Shown here piece after piece: positions 54,356 to 64,000 of a stretch of 64,000 nt of DNA; the stretch's first letter is position 1; the number at the start of each line of letters is the position of its first letter. The notes below the pieces were generated by a model. That model was given only the letters and a program-made list of their open reading frames with translations. It was not told where the DNA came from and ran no database searches. Location: NCBI GenBank assembly GCA_024516035.1, contig CM044965.1, positions 26,265,141 to 26,329,140 of the forward strand, written 5' to 3'. This stretch comes from Bactericera cockerelli. Lineage: Eukaryota; Arthropoda; Insecta; Hemiptera; Triozidae. The position numbers and the translations under genes are program-made.

Positions 54356-54488
54356 GTGATTATTAGCTATAGCTTTTTCTGCAACCTCATAAGATTAAAT
54401 TTAAAAATAAGGTTATGAACCTACATCATTCTCTTTCAGTGATCATTCTGTTTTCTTGTTGTTTGAACTAGTAATAAGTTTATAAATG

Positions 54489-54640
54489 TTTATCATATTT
54501 GTGTTAATCACTTTTGTGATATCACAAATACCCAAACTTGCTCTACTAAATCTAAACTGAAACCGGGACTCGAACCACCGACCTCCAGGTTACAAGTCCG
54601 CCGCCTTATCAACCAATCAAGCTACTGAGATCAGCTTGTT
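54489..54640 (-). repeat. SINE family C, full length
   Basis: TTATCATATTTGTGTTAATC to CAATCAAGCTACTGAGATCA, with an extra AACC in the head. Confidence 0.8.
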
Positions 54641-54883
54641 CGACAAGTAAATCAATATTATTTACACACTAGCAGTGGGTGAAAATATACCTCTTGGCAA
54701 AAAATGCAGTACAGTCAATCCCGTATATGAGAGAACTTAAGGGATCGGATTTTTTTCCTATTATGAAGAGGTTATTTTTGCTTTAGTGAGGTAATTTTTT
54801 CGTGAAAATTGTTCTTTTAGTCTGTCCCGGTAGCTCAGTGGTAAAGGCGCCACTCTGTAAATTCAGATAATTCAGATGTCGTG

Positions 54884-55449
54884 TGTCGCGAACGCGAGGT
54901 GTTTTTAATTACTAGTCTGAAATATTTAATTAATAACTTTTGTAAACAAATGACAGACATTTTTAACTTTAGGAAATAGGCCTAAGGTTAGTTGCAATTG
55001 AGACGCCGACGAGGGCGGAAGTTCAAGTTTTCCTAGAAGCTGCACCGACTAGAGGTGTGGCAAGTAATTTAGACTCCGACTAGAGGAGTACCGAGTTCAT
55101 TAGTAGTTTCAATAGAGTGACATTTAGATATTTGATTAAATTAGTGAAGTTAAATAGTAGTGATTCAAATAGTCAATCTTTCATTTTGATATAATACAAA
55201 GTAATTTTATTATAGTCTGATTTTTGCAATAGTGCATAATCTAGTAAGATAAACAGTTTTGCCAAGTGACATTGATTCGCCTTAATAAACCTATTATCTA
55301 TGTTTAATTCATAACTATATAAGTACATTGTGAAAGTAATAAATATATAACCAAAACATTTAGAATCCCCCCTTTAGATCCACAAACAATTAGTTTTTAT
55401 TTTCTCTGTCGTTATCTTCCACGTGTTCGCACCAGGCGAATTCACGACA
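54884..55449 (+). mobile_element. BEL/Pao 5' LTR (566 bp)
   Basis: Starts TGTCGCGAACG and ends TTCACGACA (TG...CA). It is preceded by GTCGTG at 54878-54883, which is repeated after the 3' LTR as a target-site duplication. Read against 59534-60099 line by line I see no difference. An AATAAA-like motif lies at about 55340. Confidence 0.95.
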
Positions 55450-55460
55450 GAAAAAAATTT

Positions 55461-55476
55461 TGGTAGCAGAGCGTGG
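55461..55476 (+). promoter_or_regulatory. Candidate primer-binding site
   Basis: TGGTAGCAGAGCGTGG lies 11 bp after the 5' LTR. TGG pairs with the CCA end of a tRNA; which tRNA is not determined. The leader from here to 56370 is non-coding and A+T-rich. Confidence 0.6.
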
Positions 55477-56370
55477 TTACAATAAAACTACTATAATAAA
55501 GTTTTAATAAAGTGATCTAAACATAATTTCAATAGTTTTATCGTAAAAAGTACGAGGAAAATCAATATTTTTTTAAGTTAGAAACCGAACTACTTCCCGG
55601 TGCAGTGTATCGTCAAAGGCATAGTTCACGCAAGGGATTCTGGGATTACCAGACGCAAGGACGCCAGACTTCAATATTCATGCGCGCATTGGAGGACATC
55701 TTGTAATCAGAGCTACAGCGACAGCAGCGCTAGAGAGAGGATAGCGGCAATCTAGTCAACCCGGTTGAGAAGTGAAGTTGCACACAGAACATCTTTATAA
55801 AACAGCTGATAAGTTGCTAATTATTATTTTTAAACTTCTCACTTTTCTTTTGTTTATTGTTTTGATCGATATTCAATTTAATTAGAGACTTTTTTAATTA
55901 AGTGTTTAAGTCATAGGAAAAAAACACTTTAAGGTGTTATTAAATTTTATGAATTATTATGATGACAATGTAATTGGTAATCTACTATAACGATTAATAT
56001 TATTCAATCAGTATTAGAGTATTTTAAGCCTTTAATAATTTAGAGGTCTTGAGTTAGTCAGTAGCTTGATCTAATGATCCTTTTTTATATTTATCTACAA
56101 ATAAAGTATTTATGTAGATTACTTATTTATTTAAATTTAGTAGTACCTATTGTCGTAGGAAATAGGTTACCAGGTACAATTTTTTATCATCATAAAAACA
56201 ACAGTCAATAGTAATCGAGTAATTTCTTATTACTTATTAGATACTACGTAGGTAGTTAAATAGCCATGAATATTAGTAAGTATGTAATTTTTATTAGCCT
56301 GATTATTCTTATTTAGTTGACATATTTAAATATTTTTCTTCCTTAATTTTTTTTCTTATCTTAGATTAAA

Positions 56371-59115
56371 ATGGCTTCAGTTACTATTTTAAAACGTAAC
56401 TTTACTAGAAGTAAAAATCAACTTAGTAAGGTTGAATCTACTGTATCAGACATACACGTAATTCAAAGGTCTGCTTTTACTGAAGGTTTTGTGAAAGCCT
56501 CAATCAGTCAAATTAATTATGTTAAAGAGATATTAGCCCTTTATATCACTAGAAGAGATTTGTTAGAAAATGCTTTAACTGAAAATGAGTCAGAATTAGA
56601 AAGCCTAGACACAACAGCTAGCGATGAGCTGCATGATAAATTGACACAGGAGATTTCAGAAGTGGAGGCTAGGATAGCTGATTATGAGTCCGTGAAGTTA
56701 GGAATTGATCGTCAGTTGGAAAGCAAAGAAAAAGAAAATGAGCGTAAGTTTTTGCTAGAAAACCGGGCAAAGGATATTGAGCAAGAAGAAAATGAGCGTA
56801 AGTTTTTGCTAGAAAAACAGGCCAAGGATATTGAGTTAGTCGAGTTAGAATACAGAGATCGTATTAAGCTAGAAGAACTACAAATTCAGAAGATGGAATT
56901 AGATTTAGCTAATCCTAGTGCACAAAGAGCTCAACCAATGGACAGCTCCAGTTATAGTTTTCTGCCAAAGGTAGAACTCATTAAATTTGATGGTTCGGAA
57001 CCCGAGAGGTACAGTGAGTTTTGGGAATGTTTTGTCCAAATCATAGATAGTAAGACAAATATTCCCGATTGTCTAAAGTTACAATACCTGAAAATGCAGC
57101 TTACAGGTAAAGCGTCTAAATTGTTAGATGGTGTAAAAATGACCAGTGCTAATTACAAACTAGCAAAGGAAATATTGCACGAAGCATATGGTAGTGAAGT
57201 CATTGTTGCAAATAAACTTTACAATGACATAGTGAAAATGACACTTCCCTCTAACAAAAAGGAAGATGTTCACAAGTTTTATACCGAGCTAGAAGTAAAA
57301 CTGAAGTTGTTAGAGAATTTAGGAGATGTAGTAGAGAACAAAATTTTAGCTTCCGTGGTGTACAATAAATTGACTACAGGCACCCAATATGAGTTAGTAA
57401 AAAAAAATGGGGAAAATATATCTGTAGAGATCATTAGGAAACAAATGAAAGATGAGCTTAAAGTAGAGAGTGTCATGAAGTCTCTAGGCTCCACGGAAAA
57501 GTCTAACACTGCTAGGTCAGGTGAGTTTCAATTTAAATCACCCATTACTCCTATGAGATATGAGAAGAAACCTTATACCGCTGAGTCTCTATTAATAGTA
57601 GATAGACAACAGCATAAGAACAGTGGTATTAAAAATTCTAGTCCAAACACAGTTAGACGTAATAATAATAATTATAAATGTGTTTTTTGTGAGGGAAATC
57701 ACTTTAGTGATGAGTGCCAGACTTATTCTACTCTGATTGAAAGAAAAAAGAAACTAAATGGGCGTTGCTGTATTTGTCTGAGCTTATCTCATCCTACTCG
57801 TGATTGTAAAAATTATACCAAGTGTTGGCACTGTGGAAAAATTGGACATCATTATAGGGCACTTTGTCCAGACAAGTTTTCTAAAGGTCATGGACCTGAT
57901 AAGCATTCAGAATACAGAAATTGGGACCTCATTAGAAGTAAACCTAGGTCTAACTCTGCACCCAGATCTAGTTCTGTGCGTGATAAGAAGGTAGACATTA
58001 GTACTAATAGTGCATTAACAGGCCAGGAAAATGTGCAAGAGTTTTCCGCTACAACGGCATGCGCCGTAAATACTGTAGTTTTTATGCAAACTGCTGTACT
58101 TCATGTAAAAGGCAAGAATAGCAATGAAACTATTAAAGTTCGGGCTATTTTAGATACAGCTAGTAGCCATTCGTACGTAAGTGAAAGGCTGCAGAAGTTA
58201 CTGGGATTAGAAACTGGTAAAGTATTGCCAATGAATGTTTATACATTTGGGGCTTTAGAACCCAAGCACATGAAAGCTCCAGAAGTGTCTCTAGACATGG
58301 TTACAAGTGATTCAAATTTTGAACTGAAATTATTGGTAGTACCTACAATAGTTAGTGCTGATAATAAACTATTATGTGACCGAGAGTTCATTAGGAAGTT
58401 AAATGAAAACTATAGCTTAGCTGACCGGTACTTATTAGATAATCCTGAAATGCAGTTTGACATACTCTTAGGAGTTGATTATTATGCCCAGTCTTTCTTG
58501 CCAGAGAAAATTAAAGTGAAAGATAATTTGTATCTGTTCAACACTGTATTTGGATACGTATTTAGTGGAACCACCACAGAAAGTAAGTTATCAGAAGATC
58601 AAAATATCGCTTCTTCTTCTTTGTATACTAGAACTGAGATAGGTTTAGATTCAACCGATGATGTACGTAAGTTATGGGAATTGCAAACCATCGGAATAAA
58701 GGACAATTGTTCTATTGTAAATGACGATCTTGCCTTGCAGACTTTTGAGTCTAGTCTGCAATATAAAGATAGTAGATATTATGTAGATTTCCCATGGAAG
58801 AATAATACTAGAGACGTTCAGTCTAACTACGACTTAGCCATAGAGAGACATTGGTCAAAACCATATGTGTCTTCCTTACGTGAACGGAAAGTCACCATGA
58901 TTCGTCAGGGTAAAGTGACGTGTGTAGAACCAAAACTAGGCGAGGTTGTTTTAATTACAGAAGGTAAAACAAAACGATCAAATTGGCCGTATGGTATAAT
59001 ACGGAAACTCTACTATAATCGTCAGAATAAAGTAGGTACCGTTGATGTTCAAGTTTCCAATGGTAACATAATTACTCGTCCTGTTAGCTCCCTCTACCCA
59101 ATAGAAATGGACTAA
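56371..59115 (+). CDS. BEL/Pao gag-protease fused to integrase C-terminus (internal deletion)
   Basis: 914 residues. Seen in order: charged coiled-coil region (about 80-190) with a duplicated ENERKFLLE motif; gag domain of the DUF1759 type (about 200-370, KFDGSEPERYSEFWECFV); three zinc knuckles at about 437-505 (C-X2-C-X4-H-X4-C twice, then CWHCGKIGHHYRALC); retropepsin-like protease of the DUF1758 type with DTASS at 595-599 and ILLGVDYY; the start of the pol segment (RKLWELQTIGI). Near residue 808 it jumps to the DUF5641-type end of pol (KLGEVVLITEGK to ITRPVSSLYPIE). Reverse transcriptase, RNase H and the integrase core are missing, yet the frame is unbroken, so the deletion kept phase. 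The element probably moves, if at all, by borrowing enzymes. Nothing suggests an envelope gene. Confidence 0.9.
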   Translation: MASVTILKRNFTRSKNQLSKVESTVSDIHVIQRSAFTEGFVKASISQINYVKEILALYITRRDLLENALTENESELESLDTTASDELHDKLTQEISEVEARIADYESVKLGIDRQLESKEKENERKFLLENRAKDIEQEENERKFLLEKQAKDIELVELEYRDRIKLEELQIQKMELDLANPSAQRAQPMDSSSYSFLPKVELIKFDGSEPERYSEFWECFVQIIDSKTNIPDCLKLQYLKMQLTGKASKLLDGVKMTSANYKLAKEILHEAYGSEVIVANKLYNDIVKMTLPSNKKEDVHKFYTELEVKLKLLENLGDVVENKILASVVYNKLTTGTQYELVKKNGENISVEIIRKQMKDELKVESVMKSLGSTEKSNTARSGEFQFKSPITPMRYEKKPYTAESLLIVDRQQHKNSGIKNSSPNTVRRNNNNYKCVFCEGNHFSDECQTYSTLIERKKKLNGRCCICLSLSHPTRDCKNYTKCWHCGKIGHHYRALCPDKFSKGHGPDKHSEYRNWDLIRSKPRSNSAPRSSSVRDKKVDISTNSALTGQENVQEFSATTACAVNTVVFMQTAVLHVKGKNSNETIKVRAILDTASSHSYVSERLQKLLGLETGKVLPMNVYTFGALEPKHMKAPEVSLDMVTSDSNFELKLLVVPTIVSADNKLLCDREFIRKLNENYSLADRYLLDNPEMQFDILLGVDYYAQSFLPEKIKVKDNLYLFNTVFGYVFSGTTTESKLSEDQNIASSSLYTRTEIGLDSTDDVRKLWELQTIGIKDNCSIVNDDLALQTFESSLQYKDSRYYVDFPWKNNTRDVQSNYDLAIERHWSKPYVSSLRERKVTMIRQGKVTCVEPKLGEVVLITEGKTKRSNWPYGIIRKLYYNRQNKVGTVDVQVSNGNIITRPVSSLYPIEMD

Positions 59116-59533
59116 AATGTTATTGAGGAACAAATTAATATTTCTGAAGATTTACATCTACTTGAATGTTCATTATCCTTATTATTATTATAAAATTTTA
59201 TTTATTGATTTTTGTTTCTCTGAAGAAGTTCAATTTTTTATGTTAAATACTTTTCAATTTTCAGGGATCCGATAGCAGTTTATTTTTCTTTTCATAGGTA
59301 GGTCATGAAATAATTTTTGTGTTTAAAAAATAAATTAAAATGCGGTCTACTGTTGTACTTCAAATATGTTAGCAGTCCAAGCAATCATAAGTAATTATGA
59401 ATATTAAGTACTTTCAAGTTACAGAAGATTATTTTAGCTGTTTATAAAACCAATGTTTATTAGTACTTTATTCTGTAGGTTATTATGATATTTATTTCTC
59501 TCTTATAATTCTATTTCCTTTTATGGGGGGGAA
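59116..59533 (+). other. BEL 3' untranslated region with polypurine tract
   Basis: A+T-rich, no coding. ATGGGGGGGAA at 59523-59533 abuts the 3' LTR and is the expected plus-strand primer. Confidence 0.8.
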
Positions 59534-60099
59534 TGTCGCGAACGCGAGGTGTTTTTAATTACTAGTCTGAAATATTTAATTAATAACTTTTGTAAACAAA
59601 TGACAGACATTTTTAACTTTAGGAAATAGGCCTAAGGTTAGTTGCAATTGAGACGCCGACGAGGGCGGAAGTTCAAGTTTTCCTAGAAGCTGCACCGACT
59701 AGAGGTGTGGCAAGTAATTTAGACTCCGACTAGAGGAGTACCGAGTTCATTAGTAGTTTCAATAGAGTGACATTTAGATATTTGATTAAATTAGTGAAGT
59801 TAAATAGTAGTGATTCAAATAGTCAATCTTTCATTTTGATATAATACAAAGTAATTTTATTATAGTCTGATTTTTGCAATAGTGCATAATCTAGTAAGAT
59901 AAACAGTTTTGCCAAGTGACATTGATTCGCCTTAATAAACCTATTATCTATGTTTAATTCATAACTATATAAGTACATTGTGAAAGTAATAAATATATAA
60001 CCAAAACATTTAGAATCCCCCCTTTAGATCCACAAACAATTAGTTTTTATTTTCTCTGTCGTTATCTTCCACGTGTTCGCACCAGGCGAATTCACGACA
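59534..60099 (+). mobile_element. BEL/Pao 3' LTR (566 bp)
   Basis: Same length and, by eye, same sequence as the 5' LTR; followed by the GTCGTG target-site duplication at 60100-60105. Complete element length 5216 bp. Confidence 0.95.
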
Positions 60100-60455
60100 G
60101 TCGTGGGTTCGAAACCCAGCCGGGACATGACAAGTTATCATGCCATATGGGATTTTTACCATATAATAATGTCTTGGGCTTAATGCTGGAATAATGGGAC
60201 TTTAATAGCCTTAATCGGGCAGTATAAATAAGGCGATATTATTATTTTATATTCCGGTTATTATTGTATCCAGGTTTGATTGTATTGAGCTTACCATCTA
60301 AACACATATTTACCATTTGTATAGTTTAAAACTTTAAATAAATAAACACAAGTACTTTTTGAGACAGTATTTTTTATGAACATTTTCTCTTTTTATTATT
60401 TATTTTATCTTAAAAATGGTAAACAAATTAATTTTTTGACTGAAACTCAAATTTA

Positions 60456-61219
60456 AAATAAATATCGAAATAATTTGGAGATAGAAAACACTTGGCTTTT
60501 TTTGTTTTACTTAATTATTTATTTTCAGATGGCCATTTCGCCAGTTACGGCATCGTCAGTGAACTAAAGACTAAATTTAAAACTAATCTTAGAGGTAACT
60601 TACGAGCTAACTATAATAAAATAAGGAGTTGTAAAGTCGGCAAACTGTACAGGATAATTTCCTCCATTGTCCCTTTGTTTTTACTTCTAACGGTCCGAAT
60701 TTAATAACACATAACCTTTTTTTGTTTATATGACTTGCAGCTGTATTTTGCCTTTGGAGCGTGGTAGGTAGGTCGTATGCCCCTTTGATAATAAAGCCAT
60801 AAAATACAAGAGATCTGCACTTTTGAAGGGTTCAAATTTGGTTTAGCTTTAAAAGTGCAGATCTCTTGTATTTTATGGCTTTATTATCAAAGGGGCATAC
60901 GACCTACCTACCACGCTCCAAAGGCAAAATACAGCTGCAAGTCATATAAACAAAAAAAGGTTATGTGTTATTAAATTCGGACTGTTAGAAGTAAAAACAA
61001 AGGGACAATGGAGGAAATTATCCTGTACAGTTTGCCGACTTTACAACTCCTTATTTTATTATAGTTAGCTCGTAAGTTACCTCTAAGATTAGTTTTAAAT
61101 TTAGTCTTTAGTTCACTGACGATGCCGTAACTGGCGAAATGGCCATCTGAAAATAAATAATTAAGTAAAACAAAAAAAGCCAAGTGTTTTCTATCTCCAA
61201 ATTATTTCGATGTTTATTT
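60456..61219. repeat. 369-bp near-perfect inverted repeat, 26-nt loop
   Basis: Arms 60456-60824 and 60851-61219 mirror each other around 60837.5 without indels. I saw only two mismatches, near the outer end and at CTAAC(G/A)GTCC. Each arm holds the same 70-codon open frame (60492-60704 and 61183-60971), including GHFASYGIVSELKTKFK after a TTTTCAG acceptor-like motif. I do not recognise that peptide. If transcribed the region would form a long RNA hairpin. Confidence 0.92.
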
Positions 61220-61457
61220 GTTTTACCAAGAGTTGTGTATAACTATAAGTTCCCCAAGAACTTATAAATTTCATTAAAATAAATGTAATCAATCACTGAC
61301 AGATTTACATTTTACAATAAACGTAAATCTACTTCTTAAACATAATTAGGGCAGATTAGAGACCTTGCAATTTTCAGGAAATATTTGCTGGGTTAAATAC
61401 AAACGATCAGTCTTATCAAATCGGAACAAAGATTCGCGGTGTACTTTAATTATTTTT

Positions 61458-62260
61458 AAAGATGAGTGTTTCACAGCCGTTTTTATTTCGTAGCCATGAA
61501 ACAGGAGCTACTGTAGACGCTTGTGGTCTGTGTTGTAGCCTGCCCATCCCGTAGTATGCCTCCTCTCTGATGGGCGAGAAGTGACACAATACTTTCCAAT
61601 TAGGTGCTGGGTCAACACGAGCGCATCGGAAGGTATCCCTTACAAACAATTGTAACCAAATTAAGATTACAAATTTTTGGCGGCACGGAGGATTCGGGAC
61701 CTTCCGCATGGCAAGCGAGTGCTGAGGTAATCGTGCGCTTTAATATTCTATCTTGATTGGTAGTCACTATGGCCAAGTGAGTGCATTATTCTTCCACGCA
61801 CAGTGTGACCTGGGTTTGATCCAGGATATTTTCTACTCTACTTGGATTTGAGGGGTTCACTCATACCTCGTGAGGAAAAATGACAAGTTGGTTTAATGTG
61901 AGCAGCGACCAGGGGCGGAGTTATGGGCAAAAGTAAGATATTGGGATATTCAAGGACAAAAAAAGCCCAATAATTCTGCACTACCCACTAAATTTGTGAT
62001 ATATTAACCCAAAAACACACATTTCTTAATTTTATTTATTCTATCTTGATTCAATTACAAATAGGAGGCCAAACTAAGTAGGTACTTGAATAGAAAATTA
62101 TGTTATATTAACTGTGTAACTTCTCGCCCATCAAGGGGGAGCTTACTCCGGAATGGATAAGCTACAACACTGACCATAAATGTCTACAATAGCTGTTGTT
62201 TTAAGGCAACAAAATAAAAAAAAAACCTGTGAAAAACCCATCTTTACAATAAAAAATTGC
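61458..62260. repeat. SINE F (-), SINE G (+), degenerate SINE F (+)
   Basis: 61458-61735 is a reverse F ending at a head with ACCTTCCGCATGGCAAGCGA. 61765-61970 is a G copy (CACTCATACCTCGTGAGGAA). 62105-62250 is an old F 3' part (CTTCTCGCCCATCAAGGGGG). Confidence 0.7.
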
Positions 62261-62264
62261 AATC

Positions 62265-62955
62265 GAAATCTTCATCTTTCTGTGAAAATATTTTTTTCTT
62301 ATAATAAAATCTGATTTTTTTATTTGCAATATAAAATTTTAACTCAAATTTTAATCTTTGACTTAGGACCGAATTATGAAACAGGATTAGTTAATCTTAG
62401 TGGACACTATCCCTTAACTTTCACCTTGACAACAACTGTAGAGGTCATATCTGAGCTGGGCTTTGTAGCTGTATATTCTCTCTGTGGCGTAACGGAGCTG
62501 TGGCCAGCCTTTGGAAAATCTTGTTTTAAAATACCTATCGGTATCGACTTACATTTACTAATGCTGTTTCATAATTTCATTTTTTTCCCCATTATTAGGC
62601 ACTTTAACCACTTATTGTATGGTCGTTCGTGCCGATCCTCTAAGGTCTAGATAAGGTGAAGGAGGTGGATAAGAATCAAATTTGAATTTTTCTTTTAGGC
62701 GGGATAAAAAAAATTAAATTCAGAATCTCGATCTTTTAGAAATGAATCTCAATCTAATTTCTCTGGATGGAATTCAATGTTGAGCGGGTATGCTGGGGCT
62801 GTGCAGAGCAAATCACGAATCCATGATGATGTGTTTGATTGAATCTACATACTGGGCCGGTACATAGTAGATCCAATACCTGCAGCAGAGATAAGCATTA
62901 TTTGTGAAAAATTCAATTATTTCGATCTATTAAGATAAACTTTTATTTCTTTTCA
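62265..62955. other. No recognisable feature
   Basis: A 108-codon open frame at 62324-62650 has no family features I recognise and no splice signals that make sense of it; treated as chance. Confidence 0.5.
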
Positions 62956-62957
62956 TT

Positions 62958-63100
62958 TTATAAATAAAACAATGCATTCATTTCTTCAGAAGGCAATGCT
63001 GACAACACACTGGCAGAATTGCCCCTCTGAATCGCCAAACTTATTTTCTCTGTTAAATAGCTCTTTGATCTTGGGTCTCCAGTTTTATATTTGTTTTCTA
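62958..63100 (-). pseudogene. Coding-like C-terminal fragment, copy 2 (unidentified)
   Basis: The minus strand reads YKTGDPRSKSYLTEKISLA, then IQRGNSASVLSALPSEEM and NALFYL before TAA. The homologue of 38300-38460; both stop at the same place after an FY(F/L) motif region. No splice site or longer frame identified. Confidence 0.5.
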
Positions 63101-63284
63101 AATTGCCAATACAAAAACAAGCAATACTTTTTCTCATAATATTTTTCATTGCATAAAAAAATTAACGAGCTTCTTCTCTTGGACTTGAGAAAGACCAAAT
63201 ATCATAATAATATATTTTATATATATAAAAAAAAATCAAAATACAATTTTCTCTTCTTCCTATACAGTAGTGAATGGTGTGTTC

Positions 63285-63440
63285 ATAAAGGGTTGGGTGG
63301 AAGAGATTGCCATAGGCAATAACCCCGCCCTTTAGTTAGGAGATAATTATGTTTCTATATTTTTTTCTATTCTTTTTCATTTTAACTGTATATATTGTTT
63401 CTATTTTTTCATTGTTAGAATAATTATTTGTACTGTACAT
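63285..63440 (+). repeat. LINE 3'-tail-like repeat, plus orientation
   Basis: GGGTTGGGTGGAAGAGATTG and CAATAACCCCGCCCTTTAGT, the sense form of the tails at 20790, 28190 and 33530. No reverse transcriptase sequence is attached. Confidence 0.65.
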
Positions 63441-63455
63441 GTGTCCATTTATATA

Positions 63456-63690
63456 ACAGCCTCCGTGGCGTAACAGTTGTGACTACTGCCCGTAGTCCAG
63501 AGATCCCGAGTTCGATACCGGGTTGGAGCAGACTTTTCGAAAAAATTCTGTTTCCTCCAAACACGTGAGACTGCCATTTCCGGCCCTACCCAGGCTGGGT
63601 GAGGTTAATGTGGGTAGCTGGTACAATTTCCAGCGAATGAAGGGTAACACCCCCGTCCTGATCAGGACGTTAAAACCAAATAAAATCGTT
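63456..63690 (+). repeat. SINE family E, full length
   Basis: CAGCCTCCGTGGCGTAACAG head, CGAGTTCGATACCGGGTTGG, body CTACCCAGGCTGGGTGAGGT, end AACACCCCCGTCCTGATCAG. Sequence from 63690 to 64000 shows only A-runs and nothing else I recognise. Confidence 0.82.
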
Positions 63691-64000
63691 GACGTTAGGA
63701 AGGCCATCCAGCCATAAAAAAAAGAGCTCCACACAACCAGCCTCAACCATGAGGTTGAACAATGCCGACCTCAATAGCAACATGAACTAATATGGGATAA
63801 AGGCAAGGGAGATACATATGTGTCCATTTATATCTAAAGTGTTGAATAATAATAATGTCTATCAACAGCTAATAATTTTTGAATGGTTAAAACTGAAATT
63901 TTGATTGTATTGCATTTTTGAATTTATTAAAAAAAAAAAAAAAACCAGGGACAAACATACAAACTGTTGTGGTACCCTCTTTTTTTTTGACTGACTGAGT

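Larger units (their letters stand above)
54831..60245 (+). repeat. SINE family A interrupted by the BEL element
   Basis: 54831-54883 (GTCCCGGTAGCTCAGTGGTA to GATGTCGTG) continues at 60106-60245 (GGTTCGAAACCCAGCCGGGA to GATATT(ATT)n). The insertion lies in the T-arm region of the head. Confidence 0.88.

Noticed and set aside
62324..62650. 108-codon plus-strand frame
   Set aside because: No homology recognised, no start context, A+T-rich edges; likely chance.

Overview
The window is nuclear DNA from an animal, most likely an arthropod and probably an insect. It is A+T-rich and dominated by repeats. The evidence is: spliced genes with GT-AG introns; a BEL/Pao retrotransposon, a mariner and Helitron-type termini; and many short tRNA-headed and 5S-headed SINEs that end in (ATT)n. 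The arthropod call is an inference; I cannot name the species. No prokaryotic gene, operon or CRISPR array is present.

Layout. 1-23413: no protein gene recognised, only a dense mosaic of SINEs, LINE 3' tails, foldback elements and Helitron remnants. 23414-43656 (+): eight exons of a SEC14-like lipid-transfer protein (CRAL-TRIO plus GOLD; 383 codons seen, roughly 20 N-terminal codons missing upstream). 46075-53011 (+): a five-exon orthologue of SBDS, the ribosome maturation protein; its fourth exon is one base out of frame with its fifth in this assembly. 54884-60099 (+): a BEL/Pao LTR retrotransposon with 566-bp LTRs that look identical. It is internally deleted, so one 914-aa frame fuses gag-protease to the integrase tail. 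60456-61219: a 369-bp near-perfect inverted repeat. 61220-64000: SINEs, a LINE tail and a coding-like fragment.

The most unusual signal is a recurring architecture in the two host genes. Several exon/intron boundaries have been copied into tandem arrays lying just downstream. The repeat unit is the last bases of the exon plus the functional 5' splice site: 47-bp unit x about 11, 30-bp x about 48, 23-bp x about 21, a roughly 100-nt tail copied twice, and a 74-bp unit x 13 around the SBDS stop codon. SBDS exon 3 has two extra exon-tail copies, and exon d of the SEC14-like gene has a duplicated acceptor inside a pyrimidine minisatellite. The introns therefore hold dozens of decoy donor sites that match the authentic donor closely.

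SINE families are lettered for cross-reference. A: head starts GTCCCGGTAGCTCAGTGG. B: head GCACTGGTAGTCAAGTGG. C: head GACCTCAGTAGCTTGATCG. D: 5S rRNA head. E: head CAGCCTCCGTGGCGTAACGG. F: contains CACTCGCTTGCCATGCGG. G: contains GTGGCAGAGTGAGTTAGCGC. H: head CCGACCTCCGTGGCTCAG. Edges of repeats are approximate unless stated; exon, LTR, TSD and hairpin coordinates were read base by base.
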